Shown: positions 1 through 8,866 of the stretch, piece after piece | How positions within the stretch are numbered: the first letter of the stretch is position 1 | Layout of the letters: each line of letters opens with the position of its first letter | Assembly (NCBI GenBank): GCA_965215845.1 | Contig: CBDCEL010000004.1 | Span: 1,302,001-1,366,000 of the forward strand | Length of the DNA stretch: 64,000 nucleotides | Direction of reading: 5' to 3' | DNA from: Aurantibacter_A sp965215845 | GTDB taxonomy: Bacteria; Bacteroidota; Bacteroidia; Flavobacteriales; Flavobacteriaceae | Notes under the pieces: model-generated | What the model was told of the DNA's origin: nothing | Seen by the model: the letters and a program-made list of their open reading frames with translations, nothing else | Database searches by the model: none | Made by a program: the position numbers and the translations under genes

Positions 1-979
1 TATATTTTAAAGTAATTTGAGAGGTTTCTATTGGCCTTAATTCTTCCCCATATTGATAAAAGGGCTTTTCATCTCCTTCCAGGACCATGGTTTTTTCAAC
101 AAACTCATCCATCACATCGGTATAGGTCGATGTGTGCATCCAGCCTGTTTTTTCATTAAACCCCTGATACACGAAAAACTGACCCCATGTCACGGCACCG
201 TAGGCATTCAAACCTTCCTCGGAAACCACATGTACCTCTCCGCGAAAGTAAAATGACGTATGCGGATTGATCAACAATAGCGCGTTTCCCGACTTGGTCA
301 ATTCTCCCGAAATTGCAATTCCATTGGATCCTTGGGGCTCGGCCATTTCTTCTTCCTCAGTAAGTTCCTCTTTTTGCACTTCCGAGAAACCATGTGCCTT
401 CGTTGGCATTCCACTTTCGTAAAAAGCCTTGATTTTTTCTGTAGAAATGCGTTCAATATCCCCCCCGATGGAGCCTTCGCTAAAATACATGGGCATCCAA
501 GGTTCAAAGCGGGTCAGCAATTTTGGCTTGACTTCGGGGTGGGTGTACAAATAATAATTGATTCCATCGGCAAAGGCATCGCAGAGTTTTTTCAACCAAG
601 CGGGGCTTTTTTCATAGTTGGCCCTGGCCTCTTCCTCCGTCATAAATAGTTTGGCGCGCAGATCGCTATAAATTGCTTCTTCCCCTTCTACTTCGGCCAA
701 ACGGCCCGTCGCCCAAATGTAATTTTGCTCGACGCGGTTGAAATCATCCTCACATTGGGCATAAAGTAATCCGAATACCGCATCGGCATCAGTCTTGCCA
801 TAAATATGCGGTACCCCAAAATCATCACGGATTATGGTAACGTTTTCAGCTTGGGTTTCCCATTTTGGCACTTCGATTTCGAGTTGGGTCGCAGATTGGG
901 CCTGGGTTTGCGTCTTGTTTTGAGTTTCGGTCTTGCAGCCGAAAAAAACAACCAATAACAGCAGATACGAATGTTTCAT
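1..979 (-). CDS. Penicillin acylase family (N-terminal nucleophile) hydrolase, lipoprotein, 3' end off window
   Basis: Partial gene; 326 codons are present and the C-terminus lies left of base 1. The start ATG (979) opens a short hydrophobic segment ending in FFGC, a lipoprotein-type signal. Family marks are the early block RDDFGVPHIYG (about residues 52-62), which begins the alpha chain of penicillin and acyl-homoserine-lactone acylases, and GSNG about 200 residues in, where the Ser would become the new N-terminal nucleophile of the beta chain after autoproteolysis, followed by an NPH motif. Members cleave amide bonds of beta-lactams, acyl-homoserine lactones or other acyl amides in the periplasm; the substrate here cannot be told. 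It lies 42 bp downstream of the sulfatase on the same strand, probably one operon. Family assignment is secure, substrate is not. Confidence 0.88.
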   Translation of the reverse strand, partial: MKHSYLLLLVVFFGCKTETQNKTQTQAQSATQLEIEVPKWETQAENVTIIRDDFGVPHIYGKTDADAVFGLLYAQCEDDFNRVEQNYIWATGRLAEVEGEEAIYSDLRAKLFMTEEEARANYEKSPAWLKKLCDAFADGINYYLYTHPEVKPKLLTRFEPWMPMYFSEGSIGGDIERISTEKIKAFYESGMPTKAHGFSEVQKEELTEEEEMAEPQGSNGIAISGELTKSGNALLLINPHTSFYFRGEVHVVSEEGLNAYGAVTWGQFFVYQGFNEKTGWMHTSTYTDVMDEFVEKTMVLEGDEKPFYQYGEELRPIETSQITLKY

Positions 980-1021
980 ATAGTCCTTTTTATCAATTGA
1001 ATATGGGGTTGGCGCCCATCT

Positions 1022-2389
1022 TTATTTTTCTCTTTTTTGCCAGGGGATTTGTCCGCCTGCCTGAATATGTTCCATCAAAAGTGTATTGAGCTCTTTGTAT
1101 TTTTCGGATTCTATCTTGATCAAATTGGTCTGCTCCAATGGATCTTGCTTCAAATTATATAACTCGTATTCTTCATACGGACTATTCTGTAACAATTTCC
1201 AATCACCCTTGCGAATGGCATATATCGGCTGTCCACCATAACGCATATTGCCTTCACGCCTTACAAAGTAAAAGGCCCGGTCGGCATCAATAGGAGCATC
1301 CAATCCAGAAAGATCGTTCAAAAAACTGCGGCCCTCGATTGCATCTTTTGGTTTTGTTCCGGCAATTTCCAAAAGGGTCGGATAAATGTCCATCGTCATC
1401 CAATTGTTCCTTGAAACGCTTCCGGCCTTGATCTTACCGGGCCAACTAATGCAGGTAGGTACTTTCAATCCGCCTTCGTACATGCTCTGCTTACCATCCC
1501 GCAAAGGGCCATTATTGGCCTTGCTCGGTAGATGACCACCATTGTCACTTGTAAACACGATAATGGTATTCTCGTACTGCCCACTATCTTTCAAAGCTTT
1601 GACAACCTTTCCGATACCATCATCCATATGTTCGATAAAGGCCACCAATTTTGCCCTTGTCGAATCAATGCCCTTTTCCCTTTTCATAACTTCGTCCAAC
1701 CAATTTTGAGGCGGCTGCACCGGAAAATGTGGGGCATTATAGGCCAGATAAAGAAAAAATGGGCTTTCCTCTTTCGCCTGATCTTTGATATAATCAACGG
1801 ACCAATCGGTAAAAAGATCCGTGGCGTGACCTTCAGGATCAATTTCTTGTTCATTCAATCGCATATAGTTGATATCGTGGCGTCGATGTTTCCAATAGTC
1901 ATCCATCATATCCCCCAGCCAGCCATGGAAATGGTCAAAACCCCTTTCCGTTGGTGTATTCGGTGACTCAAGACCCAAATGCCATTTGCCGATAATTGCC
2001 GTATGGTATCCGGCTTCGCCCAGTTCTTGCGGCAGTAAGGTCGCCTTGGGGTCCAAATATCCCCAATTATCTTGCGGATAGGTGCGAATGACTCCAGGAA
2101 CACCTACTCGATCTTGATAGCGTCCTGTGAGAATGGCCGCCCGTGTGGGAGAGCAAACGGTCGAGTTTGCATAAAAGTTGTCAAAGCGTATTCCTGAAGA
2201 GGCTATGGAATCTATATTCGGAGTATGAAGGTCTTCAGTGCCATAATAGGAGACATCATGATAGCCCTGGTCATCGGTAAGTATGAAAAGGATGTTGGGT
2301 TTGTTCTTTGCGGCATTAATTTCTTGGCCCGGTAGGGAACCTATAATACTTAAAATCAGGAAGCAAAAAAGTATCGATCTTAAATTCAT
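1022..2389 (-). CDS. Secreted sulfatase, S1 (arylsulfatase-type) family
   Basis: A 455-residue sulfatase that would hydrolyse sulfate esters in the periplasm or at the surface. The motif CSPTRAAILTGR (Cys about residue 79) is the C-x-P-S/T-x-R signature whose Cys is converted to formylglycine by a maturase encoded elsewhere. The N-terminal block NILFILTDDQG supplies metal-binding Asp residues, GKWHLG and TSDNGG are further conserved blocks. The start was set at ATG 2389 because it opens a clean signal peptide (MNLRSILFCFLILSIIG); a longer version from 2419 would add ten polar residues before it. Marine flavobacteria use such enzymes on sulfated algal polysaccharides or glycosaminoglycans, but no SusC/D pair or glycoside hydrolase is in view, so the substrate is open. 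The acylase gene follows downstream. Confidence 0.93.
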   Translation of the reverse strand: MNLRSILFCFLILSIIGSLPGQEINAAKNKPNILFILTDDQGYHDVSYYGTEDLHTPNIDSIASSGIRFDNFYANSTVCSPTRAAILTGRYQDRVGVPGVIRTYPQDNWGYLDPKATLLPQELGEAGYHTAIIGKWHLGLESPNTPTERGFDHFHGWLGDMMDDYWKHRRHDINYMRLNEQEIDPEGHATDLFTDWSVDYIKDQAKEESPFFLYLAYNAPHFPVQPPQNWLDEVMKREKGIDSTRAKLVAFIEHMDDGIGKVVKALKDSGQYENTIIVFTSDNGGHLPSKANNGPLRDGKQSMYEGGLKVPTCISWPGKIKAGSVSRNNWMTMDIYPTLLEIAGTKPKDAIEGRSFLNDLSGLDAPIDADRAFYFVRREGNMRYGGQPIYAIRKGDWKLLQNSPYEEYELYNLKQDPLEQTNLIKIESEKYKELNTLLMEHIQAGGQIPWQKREK

Positions 2390-2605
2390 GCCTTGAACTT
2401 TTTGAGCCAAACACCACATAATCCGGTGAATTTAATGACTTTTGATAAAAGTTGCCCCAGATGAACAACAAGAGTTCTCTAAGGTCCTATTTAAAATTAT
2501 AATCGTAATATTGCAATATTACAGTTAAACTTATTGTAAGTCAAACTTTGTCTTAAGCTGGCATCTCGATTTTTCATGTAACTTGCATTCTTTTCGATTA
2601 AAAAT

Positions 2606-4345
2606 ATGGCAGATAAAAAAGTTAGCATTCTTAAGGCCTTTAAAACCATAATCTGGCCCAGAAGAAAGATGGTGCTCGTTGGCTTATTGCTCATTGTTAT
2701 TAGCAAGGCCGCCAGTTTTGTCGCGCCTGTTTCTTTGCGGTATTTTTTGGATGACATTGTACCCAACAGAGATTATGATATGCTCAAAATTCTTGTGGTA
2801 ATCGTCGTTATCTCGTTTTTGGTGCAGGCGATAATGTCATTTCTTTTGACCAAGGTCTTAAGCATTCAAGCACAATTTATGATTTCTGAACTTCGCGCCC
2901 AAGTTCAAAAACAAGTATTGTCTTTACCCATACGATTTTTCGACAATACAAAATCAGGTGGGTTGGTTTCACGGATCATGAGCGATGTCGAAGGGGTTCG
3001 CAATCTCATTGGAACGGGATTGGTACAACTGGTCGGCGGAACGATTACCGCGATCGTGTCGCTTATCCTGCTTATTCGAATTAGTCCGGGAATGACGCTC
3101 TTAACTTTTATTCCGTTAATCATTTTCGCCTTCATCGCGTTAAAAGCCTTTAAAGTTATACGCCCAGTTTTTCGAGATCGCGGGAAAATCAACGCGGAAG
3201 TCAAGGGAAGGCTTACCGAGACCTTGGGAGGTATTCGGGTCATAAAAGGATTCAATGCCGAGAACCAGGAAGCAAAGGTCTTTGAAACTGGGGTCGAAAG
3301 GCTGTTTCAAAATGTAAAAAAGAGTTTAACCGCAACCGCGGTAATGACGAGCTCGTCAACCTTTCTTTTAGGTCTGGCCACCACAGGTATCATGATGGGT
3401 TATGGTGGCTACAAAATGATGAACGGCGAACTGAGTACGGGGGAATATTTTGAATTCACATTTCTTTTGGCCCTCATGGTAGCCCCAATCATTCAAATGA
3501 GCAATATCGGAAGCCAATTGACAGAGGCATTGGCAGGATTGGATCGCACCGAGGAATTGATGAACTTAACCTCGGAATCTGAAGAGACCGACCGGACAAT
3601 AGAGTTAAAAGGAATTCAAGGAAACATGGTCTTTGAGAATGTTTCTTTTGCCTACGAAGAAGACAAAGAAGTCGTTCACAATATAAGTTTCAAGGCCAAT
3701 TCAGGAGAGGTCATTGCCTTGGTCGGAAGTTCCGGTTCGGGAAAAACGACCATTGCGGGATTGGCCGCGAGTTTTTTGAATCCGCAATCTGGCAAGATTA
3801 CCATTGACGGATATGATCTGTCTAAAGTGAACCTCAACAGTTTCCGGCAAAATCTGGGCGTGGTATTGCAAGATGACTTTCTCTTTGAGGGTACGATTCG
3901 CGAAAACATACTCTTTCCAAGACCCAACGCCTATGAAGAAGAATTGCAGAATGCTGTGAAAGCCGCTTACGTTGACGAATTTACCGAGCGTTTTGAAGAT
4001 GGATTAGACACCTTGATCGGTGAACGGGGCATCAAACTTTCTGGAGGTCAGCGACAACGAATTGCAATCGCGCGTGCTGTTTTGGCCGATCCCAAAATCC
4101 TGATTTTGGATGAAGCGACCTCTAATCTTGATACCGAAAGTGAGGCGCTTATACAAAAAAGTCTAGCTGAACTCACCAAAGGAAGAACAACTTTCGTGAT
4201 AGCCCATCGATTGAGCACCATTCGGAAAGCGGATAAAATCTTGGTCATTGAAGACGGCCATATCGCAGAGCGGGGCACACATGACGAACTAATCGCCCAG
4301 GAGGGACGATATTATAATTTGTTTACGTACCAGGCGAGGATCTAA
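2606..4345 (+). CDS. ABC exporter, fused permease/ATPase (MsbA-like)
   Basis: A 579-residue half-transporter: an N-terminal type I exporter membrane domain with six predicted helices (about residues 15-310), then a nucleotide-binding domain. All catalytic motifs are intact: Walker A GSSGSGKTT (about residue 374), LSGGQRQR (about 478), Walker B with catalytic Glu (ILILDEATSNLD) and H-loop IAHRLSTI. It should work as a homodimer exporting a lipid, lipopeptide or drug; MsbA lipid A flippases and multidrug exporters share this layout and cannot be separated here. The gene stands alone, divergent from the sulfatase. It contrasts with the degenerate ATPase at 39645-41312. Confidence 0.92.
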   Translation: MADKKVSILKAFKTIIWPRRKMVLVGLLLIVISKAASFVAPVSLRYFLDDIVPNRDYDMLKILVVIVVISFLVQAIMSFLLTKVLSIQAQFMISELRAQVQKQVLSLPIRFFDNTKSGGLVSRIMSDVEGVRNLIGTGLVQLVGGTITAIVSLILLIRISPGMTLLTFIPLIIFAFIALKAFKVIRPVFRDRGKINAEVKGRLTETLGGIRVIKGFNAENQEAKVFETGVERLFQNVKKSLTATAVMTSSSTFLLGLATTGIMMGYGGYKMMNGELSTGEYFEFTFLLALMVAPIIQMSNIGSQLTEALAGLDRTEELMNLTSESEETDRTIELKGIQGNMVFENVSFAYEEDKEVVHNISFKANSGEVIALVGSSGSGKTTIAGLAASFLNPQSGKITIDGYDLSKVNLNSFRQNLGVVLQDDFLFEGTIRENILFPRPNAYEEELQNAVKAAYVDEFTERFEDGLDTLIGERGIKLSGGQRQRIAIARAVLADPKILILDEATSNLDTESEALIQKSLAELTKGRTTFVIAHRLSTIRKADKILVIEDGHIAERGTHDELIAQEGRYYNLFTYQARI

Positions 4346-4356
4346 TTTGGGGCATC

Positions 4357-4444
4357 TCATCGTGAGGAGTTCTTCCGCAACGATGCTATATCTAATTAAT
4401 TGGGCACTCGAGGTCAACGTATTGCTTCGCTCTGCCCGCAACGA
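4357..4444. repeat. Degenerate intergenic palindromic repeat (two inverted copies)
   Basis: The spacer between the ABC exporter and the ferredoxin gene holds TCGTGAGGAGTTCTTCCGCA (4369-4388 area) and, inverted, a second stretch around 4420-4444 (complement GTCGTTGCGGGCAGAGCG). Both resemble the dispersed intergenic repeat GTCATTGCGAGGAG...GACGAAGCAAT that I recall from Bacteroidota genomes. The assignment rests on memory of that consensus; the copies are imperfect. Lying between convergent genes, it could fold and act in 3'-end formation. Confidence 0.4.
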
Positions 4445-4450
4445 CTACAA

Positions 4451-4777
4451 CTAGCTTTCAGGGGCCAACTCAACCTCAAGACCATCCAAATCTTCGGTCA
4501 TTCTAATTTGACAACCCAAACGGGAGTTGTCTTCGACATAAAATGCTTCGGCCAACATCGCATCTTCGTCAGTGGACATTTCAGGCAATTCATGATCCGA
4601 TTTTACATAACATTGGCATGAGGCGCACATGGCCATACCACCGCAAACCCCGATAGTTCCCTCCGGGGCCAGTTCGTAAGAACGTACCACCTCCATAAGG
4701 TTCATGTTCATATCGGTAGGGGCATCGACTTCATGGGTCACACCCTCGCGATCGGTAATTTTTATTTTTATATCCAT
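4451..4777 (-). CDS. 2Fe-2S ferredoxin, adrenodoxin type
   Basis: A 108-residue ferredoxin. The cluster ligands read C-GGMAM-C-AS-C, followed by a fourth Cys in LGCQIRM (about residue 89), the C-x5-C-x2-C...C pattern of vertebrate-type ferredoxins used in Fe-S assembly and monooxygenase electron transfer. It is the last gene of a minus-strand run that includes a thioredoxin-reductase-like ferredoxin-NADP reductase, a NifU scaffold domain and an Mrp carrier, so its likely electron donor is the reductase at 5201-6262, from which it is split by an inserted gene. Family call is firm; the final electron acceptor is unknown. Confidence 0.93.
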   Translation of the reverse strand: MDIKIKITDREGVTHEVDAPTDMNMNLMEVVRSYELAPEGTIGVCGGMAMCASCQCYVKSDHELPEMSTDEDAMLAEAFYVEDNSRLGCQIRMTEDLDGLEVELAPES

Positions 4778-4781
4778 AAAA

Positions 4782-5202
4782 AGGAATTAGGAATAAGGGC
4801 TTAGTGAACTAGTCTTTTTTCATTGATTGTATTAGTCCGTAAAGCATCCTTGAAATTTCATTAGACTTTTCGATTAATTCTTTGACCCTGTCCAAACTTA
4901 AGTATTCAAGTCTTTCAGCTAAGTAAAGCATTGAGCATACTTCACTGTTTGAGCTAGTCGCCATATATGAAAATCGAATAAAATCGGGATTTGTTTTCCT
5001 ATCGAAACCTTCTGCTATATTATTTGAAATAGAAACTGAGGCCCTAGTAATTTGGTCTTTAAAAGAGTAATCTTTTAGGCCAGAAAAATTATGATAAATA
5101 GCAACAGCAAAATCTTGAGCTTTTTGCCAAACGAGTAAATCTTCAAATTTTTTGACGGCCATAAGTACTAATTCCTAGCTCCGAATTCCTTATTCCTTAT
5201 TT
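4782..5202. mobile_element. Four-helix-bundle gene cassette with flanking inverted repeats
   Basis: The gene at 4809-5162 is bounded by low-complexity repeats. AATTAGGAATAAGG (4785-4798) on the left matches, in inverted orientation at 13 of 14 positions, CCTTATTCCTTATT (5188-5201) on the right, which runs into the reductase stop codon. The right flank also holds internal AATTCC repeats. The cassette sits exactly between two functionally linked genes (reductase and ferredoxin), as expected for an insertion that spares both. No transposase is present, so mobilisation would have to be in trans or by another route. Confidence 0.5.
4809..5162 (-). CDS. Four helix bundle protein (23S rRNA intervening-sequence / S23 family)
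   Basis: A 117-residue protein with the hallmarks of this family: an N-terminal block FEDLLVWQKAQDFA, then SISNNIAEG and a Ser-rich stretch ahead of helix three. Members form pentameric helical bundles; they were first seen as ORFs inside intervening sequences of 23S rRNA genes and occur widely as stand-alone genes in Bacteroidota. Their function is not settled. Here the gene is inserted between the ferredoxin reductase and ferredoxin genes with inverted repeats on both sides. Nothing suggests a role in Fe-S metabolism. Confidence 0.88.
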   Translation of the reverse strand: MAVKKFEDLLVWQKAQDFAVAIYHNFSGLKDYSFKDQITRASVSISNNIAEGFDRKTNPDFIRFSYMATSSNSEVCSMLYLAERLEYLSLDRVKELIEKSNEISRMLYGLIQSMKKD

Positions 5203-6262
5203 ACTCTATTGCTTTTACCACGGCTTTCGGCGCTTCCTTTTTGCTTCCATCGAAACCTGTCACACCCCCAACAGTTGTATACTTCATTACATATCTCTTA
5301 TCTGGAAAAATACGCTGGTAGGCACTTTGACACATTAACGTGGCCTCATGAAAACCGCATAGGATCAGTTTTAATTTACCGGGATACGTATTGACATCAC
5401 CAATGGCGTAAACCCCAGGAATATTGGTTTGATAATCCAAGGTGTTGTCTACCTTAATTGCATTTTTTTCGATTTCCAATCCCCAATCTGCAAGAGGCCC
5501 AAGTTTCGGGGAAAGTCCGAAAAGGGGAATGAAATTATCAACTTCCAAATCAAACTCCTTTTTAGGTTCGACAGCTTTTTGAATCGTAACCGCCTCCAAT
5601 CTGTCTTTTCCTTTCAAACCAACAATTTCGGCTGGGGTAATCAGATTGATCTTTCCCTCGTTTTTTAAATGCTGGACTTTCTCAACGGAATCCAAGGCCC
5701 CACGAAATTCGTTTCTACGATGAACCAAGGTAACCTCTGAAGCCACATCGGTCAAAAAAATACTCCAATCCAAAGCCGAATCCCCGCCTCCAGCTATGAC
5801 AACCTTTTTATCCCGATAAACCTCGGGGTCTTTAATGATATAGGCGATTCCCTTGTCCTCATACTTGGAAAGATTCTGTAACAAGGGCTTTCTTGGCTCA
5901 AAACTTCCGAGTCCGCCAGCGATGGCCACGATGGGGGCATTATGCTTGGTTCCTTTGTTGGTGGTTACCACAAAAGTTCCATCTTCCAATTGATCAAGCG
6001 TATCTGCACGTTCACCCAAAGTGAATTCTGGTTGAAAAGGTTTTATCTGTTCCATCAGATTATCTACCAATTCACCTGCGAGCACCTCCGGAAAGCCCGG
6101 AATATCGTAAATCGGTTTTTTTGGATAGATTTCGGCACATTGTCCACCGGGTTGGGGAAGTGCGTCAATCAAGTGACACTTCAACTGTAACAAACCTGCC
6201 TCAAAAACGGCGAAAAGCCCAGTAGGGCCTGCACCGATTATCAAAATATCTGTTTTAATCAT
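5201..6262 (-). CDS. Ferredoxin--NADP(+) reductase, thioredoxin-reductase-like type
   Basis: A 353-residue flavoprotein. The FAD-binding fold starts at once with IIGAGPTG, the NADPH fold shows IAGGGDSALDW (about residues 155-165), and the C-terminal FAD motif GDVNTYPGK is present. There is no CxxC redox pair after GGGDSA, which separates it from true thioredoxin reductase and points to the YumC-type ferredoxin/flavodoxin-NADP reductases. It should pass electrons between NADPH and the 2Fe-2S ferredoxin encoded just downstream. It is third in the run mrp-nifU-reductase-(insert)-ferredoxin. Confidence 0.9.
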   Translation of the reverse strand: MIKTDILIIGAGPTGLFAVFEAGLLQLKCHLIDALPQPGGQCAEIYPKKPIYDIPGFPEVLAGELVDNLMEQIKPFQPEFTLGERADTLDQLEDGTFVVTTNKGTKHNAPIVAIAGGLGSFEPRKPLLQNLSKYEDKGIAYIIKDPEVYRDKKVVIAGGGDSALDWSIFLTDVASEVTLVHRRNEFRGALDSVEKVQHLKNEGKINLITPAEIVGLKGKDRLEAVTIQKAVEPKKEFDLEVDNFIPLFGLSPKLGPLADWGLEIEKNAIKVDNTLDYQTNIPGVYAIGDVNTYPGKLKLILCGFHEATLMCQSAYQRIFPDKRYVMKYTTVGGVTGFDGSKKEAPKAVVKAIE

Positions 6263-6329
6263 TAAAATCGGAATTTGGAGGCAAAACTATAGTGAGAGAA
6301 ATTGGAATTTCATGACAATTGTCAGTGAA

Positions 6330-6572
6330 CTAGGCAAGGTTAACCACCTCTTCAATTTGAGGTGCATATTTTTTGATGGTCATTTCAACACCGCTTTTTA
6401 AAGTCATCTGATTTACAGAACAGCCCACACAGGTACCCTCAAGTCTGACCTTGACCGAATTTTCATTATCTATGGATACCAAAGAAATATCGCCACCGTC
6501 GCTTTGCAGAAACGGCCTGATTTCTTCCAAGGCTTTTTCAACATTTTGTTTTAACTCTTCGGGTGTCATCAT
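6330..6572 (-). CDS. NifU C-terminal-domain Fe-S scaffold/carrier protein
   Basis: About 80 residues, the size of a stand-alone NifU C-terminal domain. The motif CVGCSVNQMTLK carries the C-x2-C pair that binds a 4Fe-4S or 2Fe-2S cluster between two subunits. It starts inside the end of mrp: ATGATGA holds two possible ATGs (6572 and 6569) overlapping the mrp TGA, indicating translational coupling. I use 6572; 6569 is equally likely. It should carry Fe-S clusters to target proteins together with the Mrp ATPase. Confidence 0.92.
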   Translation of the reverse strand: MMTPEELKQNVEKALEEIRPFLQSDGGDISLVSIDNENSVKVRLEGTCVGCSVNQMTLKSGVEMTIKKYAPQIEEVVNLA

Positions 6573-7708
6573 TTTTTCTTTACGGCGGAACAACCCGCCA
6601 TTGTCGTTATCTTTATGGCCTCGGTCGGAGGAAGACTCTTGTTTCTATTGACCAATTCCTGTGCCACATTTTTGGTCAGGGCCTCAAAGGCTTCCTCGAT
6701 CGGAGTGGCCGTCTGTAGCGCTGCCGGTCTTCCAACATCACCGGCTTCCCTGATACTCTGAACTAACGGAATCTCGCCTAAAAATGGAACGTCCAGGTCT
6801 TCCGAAAGGTTCTTGGCGCCTTCCTTTCCAAAGATATAATATTTGTTGTCAGGAAGTTCGGCAGGGGTAAAATAAGCCATATTTTCCACAATGCCCAAAA
6901 CGGGCACATTTATCGAATCTTGCTGAAACATGGCCACACCTTTTTTAGCATCGGCCAAAGCCACTTCCTGAGGCGTACTAACGATGACGGCACCGGTTAC
7001 CGGCATGGCCTGCATGATGCTTAGATGAATATCGCCGGTACCTGGAGGTAAATCCAACAACATGAAATCAAGTTCTCCCCAATGCGCATCGAAAATCATC
7101 TGGTTCAAAGCCTTGGATGCCATCGGCCCACGCCATATTACGGCCTGGTTGGGTTGTGTAAAAAATCCGATGGACAGCAATTTGACACCATAGCTCTCCA
7201 CAGGTTTCATTTTTGACTTTCCGCCTACATTGACCGCCAAGGGTTTCTCATAGGCGACATCGAACATTATCGGCATCGACGGGCCATAGATATCGGCATC
7301 TAATAGACCTACCTTGAATCCCATTTTGGCCAAAGTGACCGCCAGGTTCGCAGTAACTGTGGATTTGCCGACACCGCCTTTGCCAGAAGCGATGGCTATG
7401 ATATTTTGAATACCGGGAATGGGCTTCCCCTTAATTTCATTCGATTTCGGCTTTGCTGGCACATCTACCTTAATGTTGATTTTAATCTTTGCCTTTTCAT
7501 AGACCTCGGCGTGGACAATCTTTAGAATCTCGACCTCAGTCTTTTTTCGGGCCTGCAAACTTGGGTTTGAAATCGCAATGTCGATCTCAACCTCATCGCC
7601 AAAAATCTGTACGTTTTTGACCGCCCCACTTTCAACCATATTCTGGCCTTCGCCGGGCACGGTGATTTTCTCAAGGGCCTTTAAAACATCCTTCTTATCA
7701 ATCTTCAT
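6569..7708 (-). CDS. Mrp/NBP35-family Fe-S cluster carrier ATPase
   Basis: A 379-residue P-loop ATPase. It has an N-terminal MIP18/DUF59-type domain (about residues 1-90), then the deviant Walker A GKGGVGKST (about 109-117), the LLDADIYGPS block and the DLPPGTGD motif (about 219-226). A conserved C-x2-C near residue 280 found in ApbC-type carriers is not present, and the only C-terminal Cys is in AGCSAVKKK, so cluster binding may differ. Mrp proteins deliver Fe-S clusters to apoproteins. First gene of the Fe-S/redox run, overlapping nifU by four bases. Confidence 0.92.
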   Translation of the reverse strand: MKIDKKDVLKALEKITVPGEGQNMVESGAVKNVQIFGDEVEIDIAISNPSLQARKKTEVEILKIVHAEVYEKAKIKINIKVDVPAKPKSNEIKGKPIPGIQNIIAIASGKGGVGKSTVTANLAVTLAKMGFKVGLLDADIYGPSMPIMFDVAYEKPLAVNVGGKSKMKPVESYGVKLLSIGFFTQPNQAVIWRGPMASKALNQMIFDAHWGELDFMLLDLPPGTGDIHLSIMQAMPVTGAVIVSTPQEVALADAKKGVAMFQQDSINVPVLGIVENMAYFTPAELPDNKYYIFGKEGAKNLSEDLDVPFLGEIPLVQSIREAGDVGRPAALQTATPIEEAFEALTKNVAQELVNRNKSLPPTEAIKITTMAGCSAVKKK

Positions 7709-7864
7709 TATATAAAGTCATTCTAAACCTGCCAGACCGGCAAGCGGATAACAAAGATAGCCCATAAGGTCAAGAAACTATAGTGTTTGCATTGAAATGT
7801 GGAATAATTCGATAGAGCGGGTTTATTTATTGCTTCGTGCCAATTCCCAAAAATTTAGAGTTGA

Positions 7865-8209
7865 TTACAAGTTCCCATCCAATTCTATAAAGGGGTCCCA
7901 AAAGTGCTTTTCAAAATCCACGACCTGGTTGTTGACCACTTTGACACCTTCGTTCTCCAACAATTGCTGCATCAGATTGGTGCCATCAAAATGATGTTTC
8001 CCGGTGAGAAGTCCGTTTCGATTGACTACTCTATGGGCCGGAACGTCTTTCTGGGTACCTGCCCCGTTCATCGCCCAACCCACCATTCTGGCACTTCTTG
8101 CCGCACCCAAATACTTCGCTATCGCGCCGTAGGATGTGACACGGCCCTCGGGAATTTGCCTTGCCACCTGATATACTTTTTGAAAGAAGTTTTTATTTTC
8201 GGGCTTCAT
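7865..8209 (-). CDS. Alkyltransferase-like (ATL) protein, MGMT fold without catalytic Cys
   Basis: A 114-residue protein made only of the DNA-binding domain of O6-alkylguanine-DNA alkyltransferase, including the start GRVTSYGAIAKYLG (about residues 22-35) and VGWAMNG. The alkyl-accepting PCHRV motif reads PAHRV (residues 57-61), so Cys is replaced by Ala and it cannot accept an alkyl group. ATL proteins bind O6-alkylguanine, flip it and hand it to nucleotide excision repair. It forms a tight run with the LysE-type exporter (4 bp apart) and trmB. Confidence 0.9.
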   Translation of the reverse strand: MKPENKNFFQKVYQVARQIPEGRVTSYGAIAKYLGAARSARMVGWAMNGAGTQKDVPAHRVVNRNGLLTGKHHFDGTNLMQQLLENEGVKVVNNQVVDFEKHFWDPFIELDGNL

Positions 8210-8213
8210 GGGT

Positions 8214-8843
8214 TCAGTTTACTATTCTTATCAATGTTATTATGAGTAGTATAATCATTAAAATACCCAAAACATAGTTGGAATTTTTTGAAAATCTTTG
8301 ATTTTTGGTCTCCAGCTTGTTGAAATAGATGGTATACATGTAAAGCACGGTAAATGTACCGCAGCCCGCAGCCAATACAAAGGTCAATATGTCCCAAACT
8401 TGGAATTTTATCCATCCTGTGGCATTCCACATGACATTTAGCCCCGAGTAGTAAGGAATAGTCAATAAATTCAAGGTAGCCAGGCCCATCCCTTTGAAAA
8501 AACTGTTTTTTTTGCTCACCTTGACCAGTCTTACCTCTTCTTTCTTTCTGTTGCTCCGAGCCGCAAGAAAAAAATAGACCGCCAAGCCGGCAAAAACCAA
8601 AACGGCAATTTTCAGAAGCCACTCTGACACTTCGGGATTGTTATGTAGAAATTTTGAAATCCAAACCGCGATGAAAGCTTGGATCATGATAGTGCTCGAA
8701 ATACCCATGCTAAAAACGATACCATTGAGCTTACCCTTTTTAACACTTACTTTTGCCGCATTCATATTCAACAAACCCGGTGGCACGGTGGCCATAAAGG
8801 CAGCGGAAAAAGTTGCAAAGAAAAGTATCAGAAGGTGCTGCAT
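8214..8843 (-). CDS. LysE-type amino-acid/metabolite exporter
   Basis: A 209-residue integral membrane protein with about six hydrophobic helices. The N-terminal segment with VPPGLLNMNAAKVSVKKG (about residues 20-37) matches the substrate-loop region of LysE/RhtB exporters, where family members read PGPx. Export of an amino acid or similar metabolite is likely, with unknown substrate. It sits between trmB and the ATL gene with short spacers and seems co-transcribed with them. Confidence 0.75.
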   Translation of the reverse strand: MQHLLILFFATFSAAFMATVPPGLLNMNAAKVSVKKGKLNGIVFSMGISSTIMIQAFIAVWISKFLHNNPEVSEWLLKIAVLVFAGLAVYFFLAARSNRKKEEVRLVKVSKKNSFFKGMGLATLNLLTIPYYSGLNVMWNATGWIKFQVWDILTFVLAAGCGTFTVLYMYTIYFNKLETKNQRFSKNSNYVLGILMIILLIITLIRIVN

Positions 8844-8866
8844 CGGTCTAACAGGATAAACTGAAA

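Noticed and set aside
5942..6190. Plus-strand open frame inside the ferredoxin reductase gene.
   Set aside because: Antisense to a clear FAD/NADPH enzyme, with no recognisable domain or start signal.
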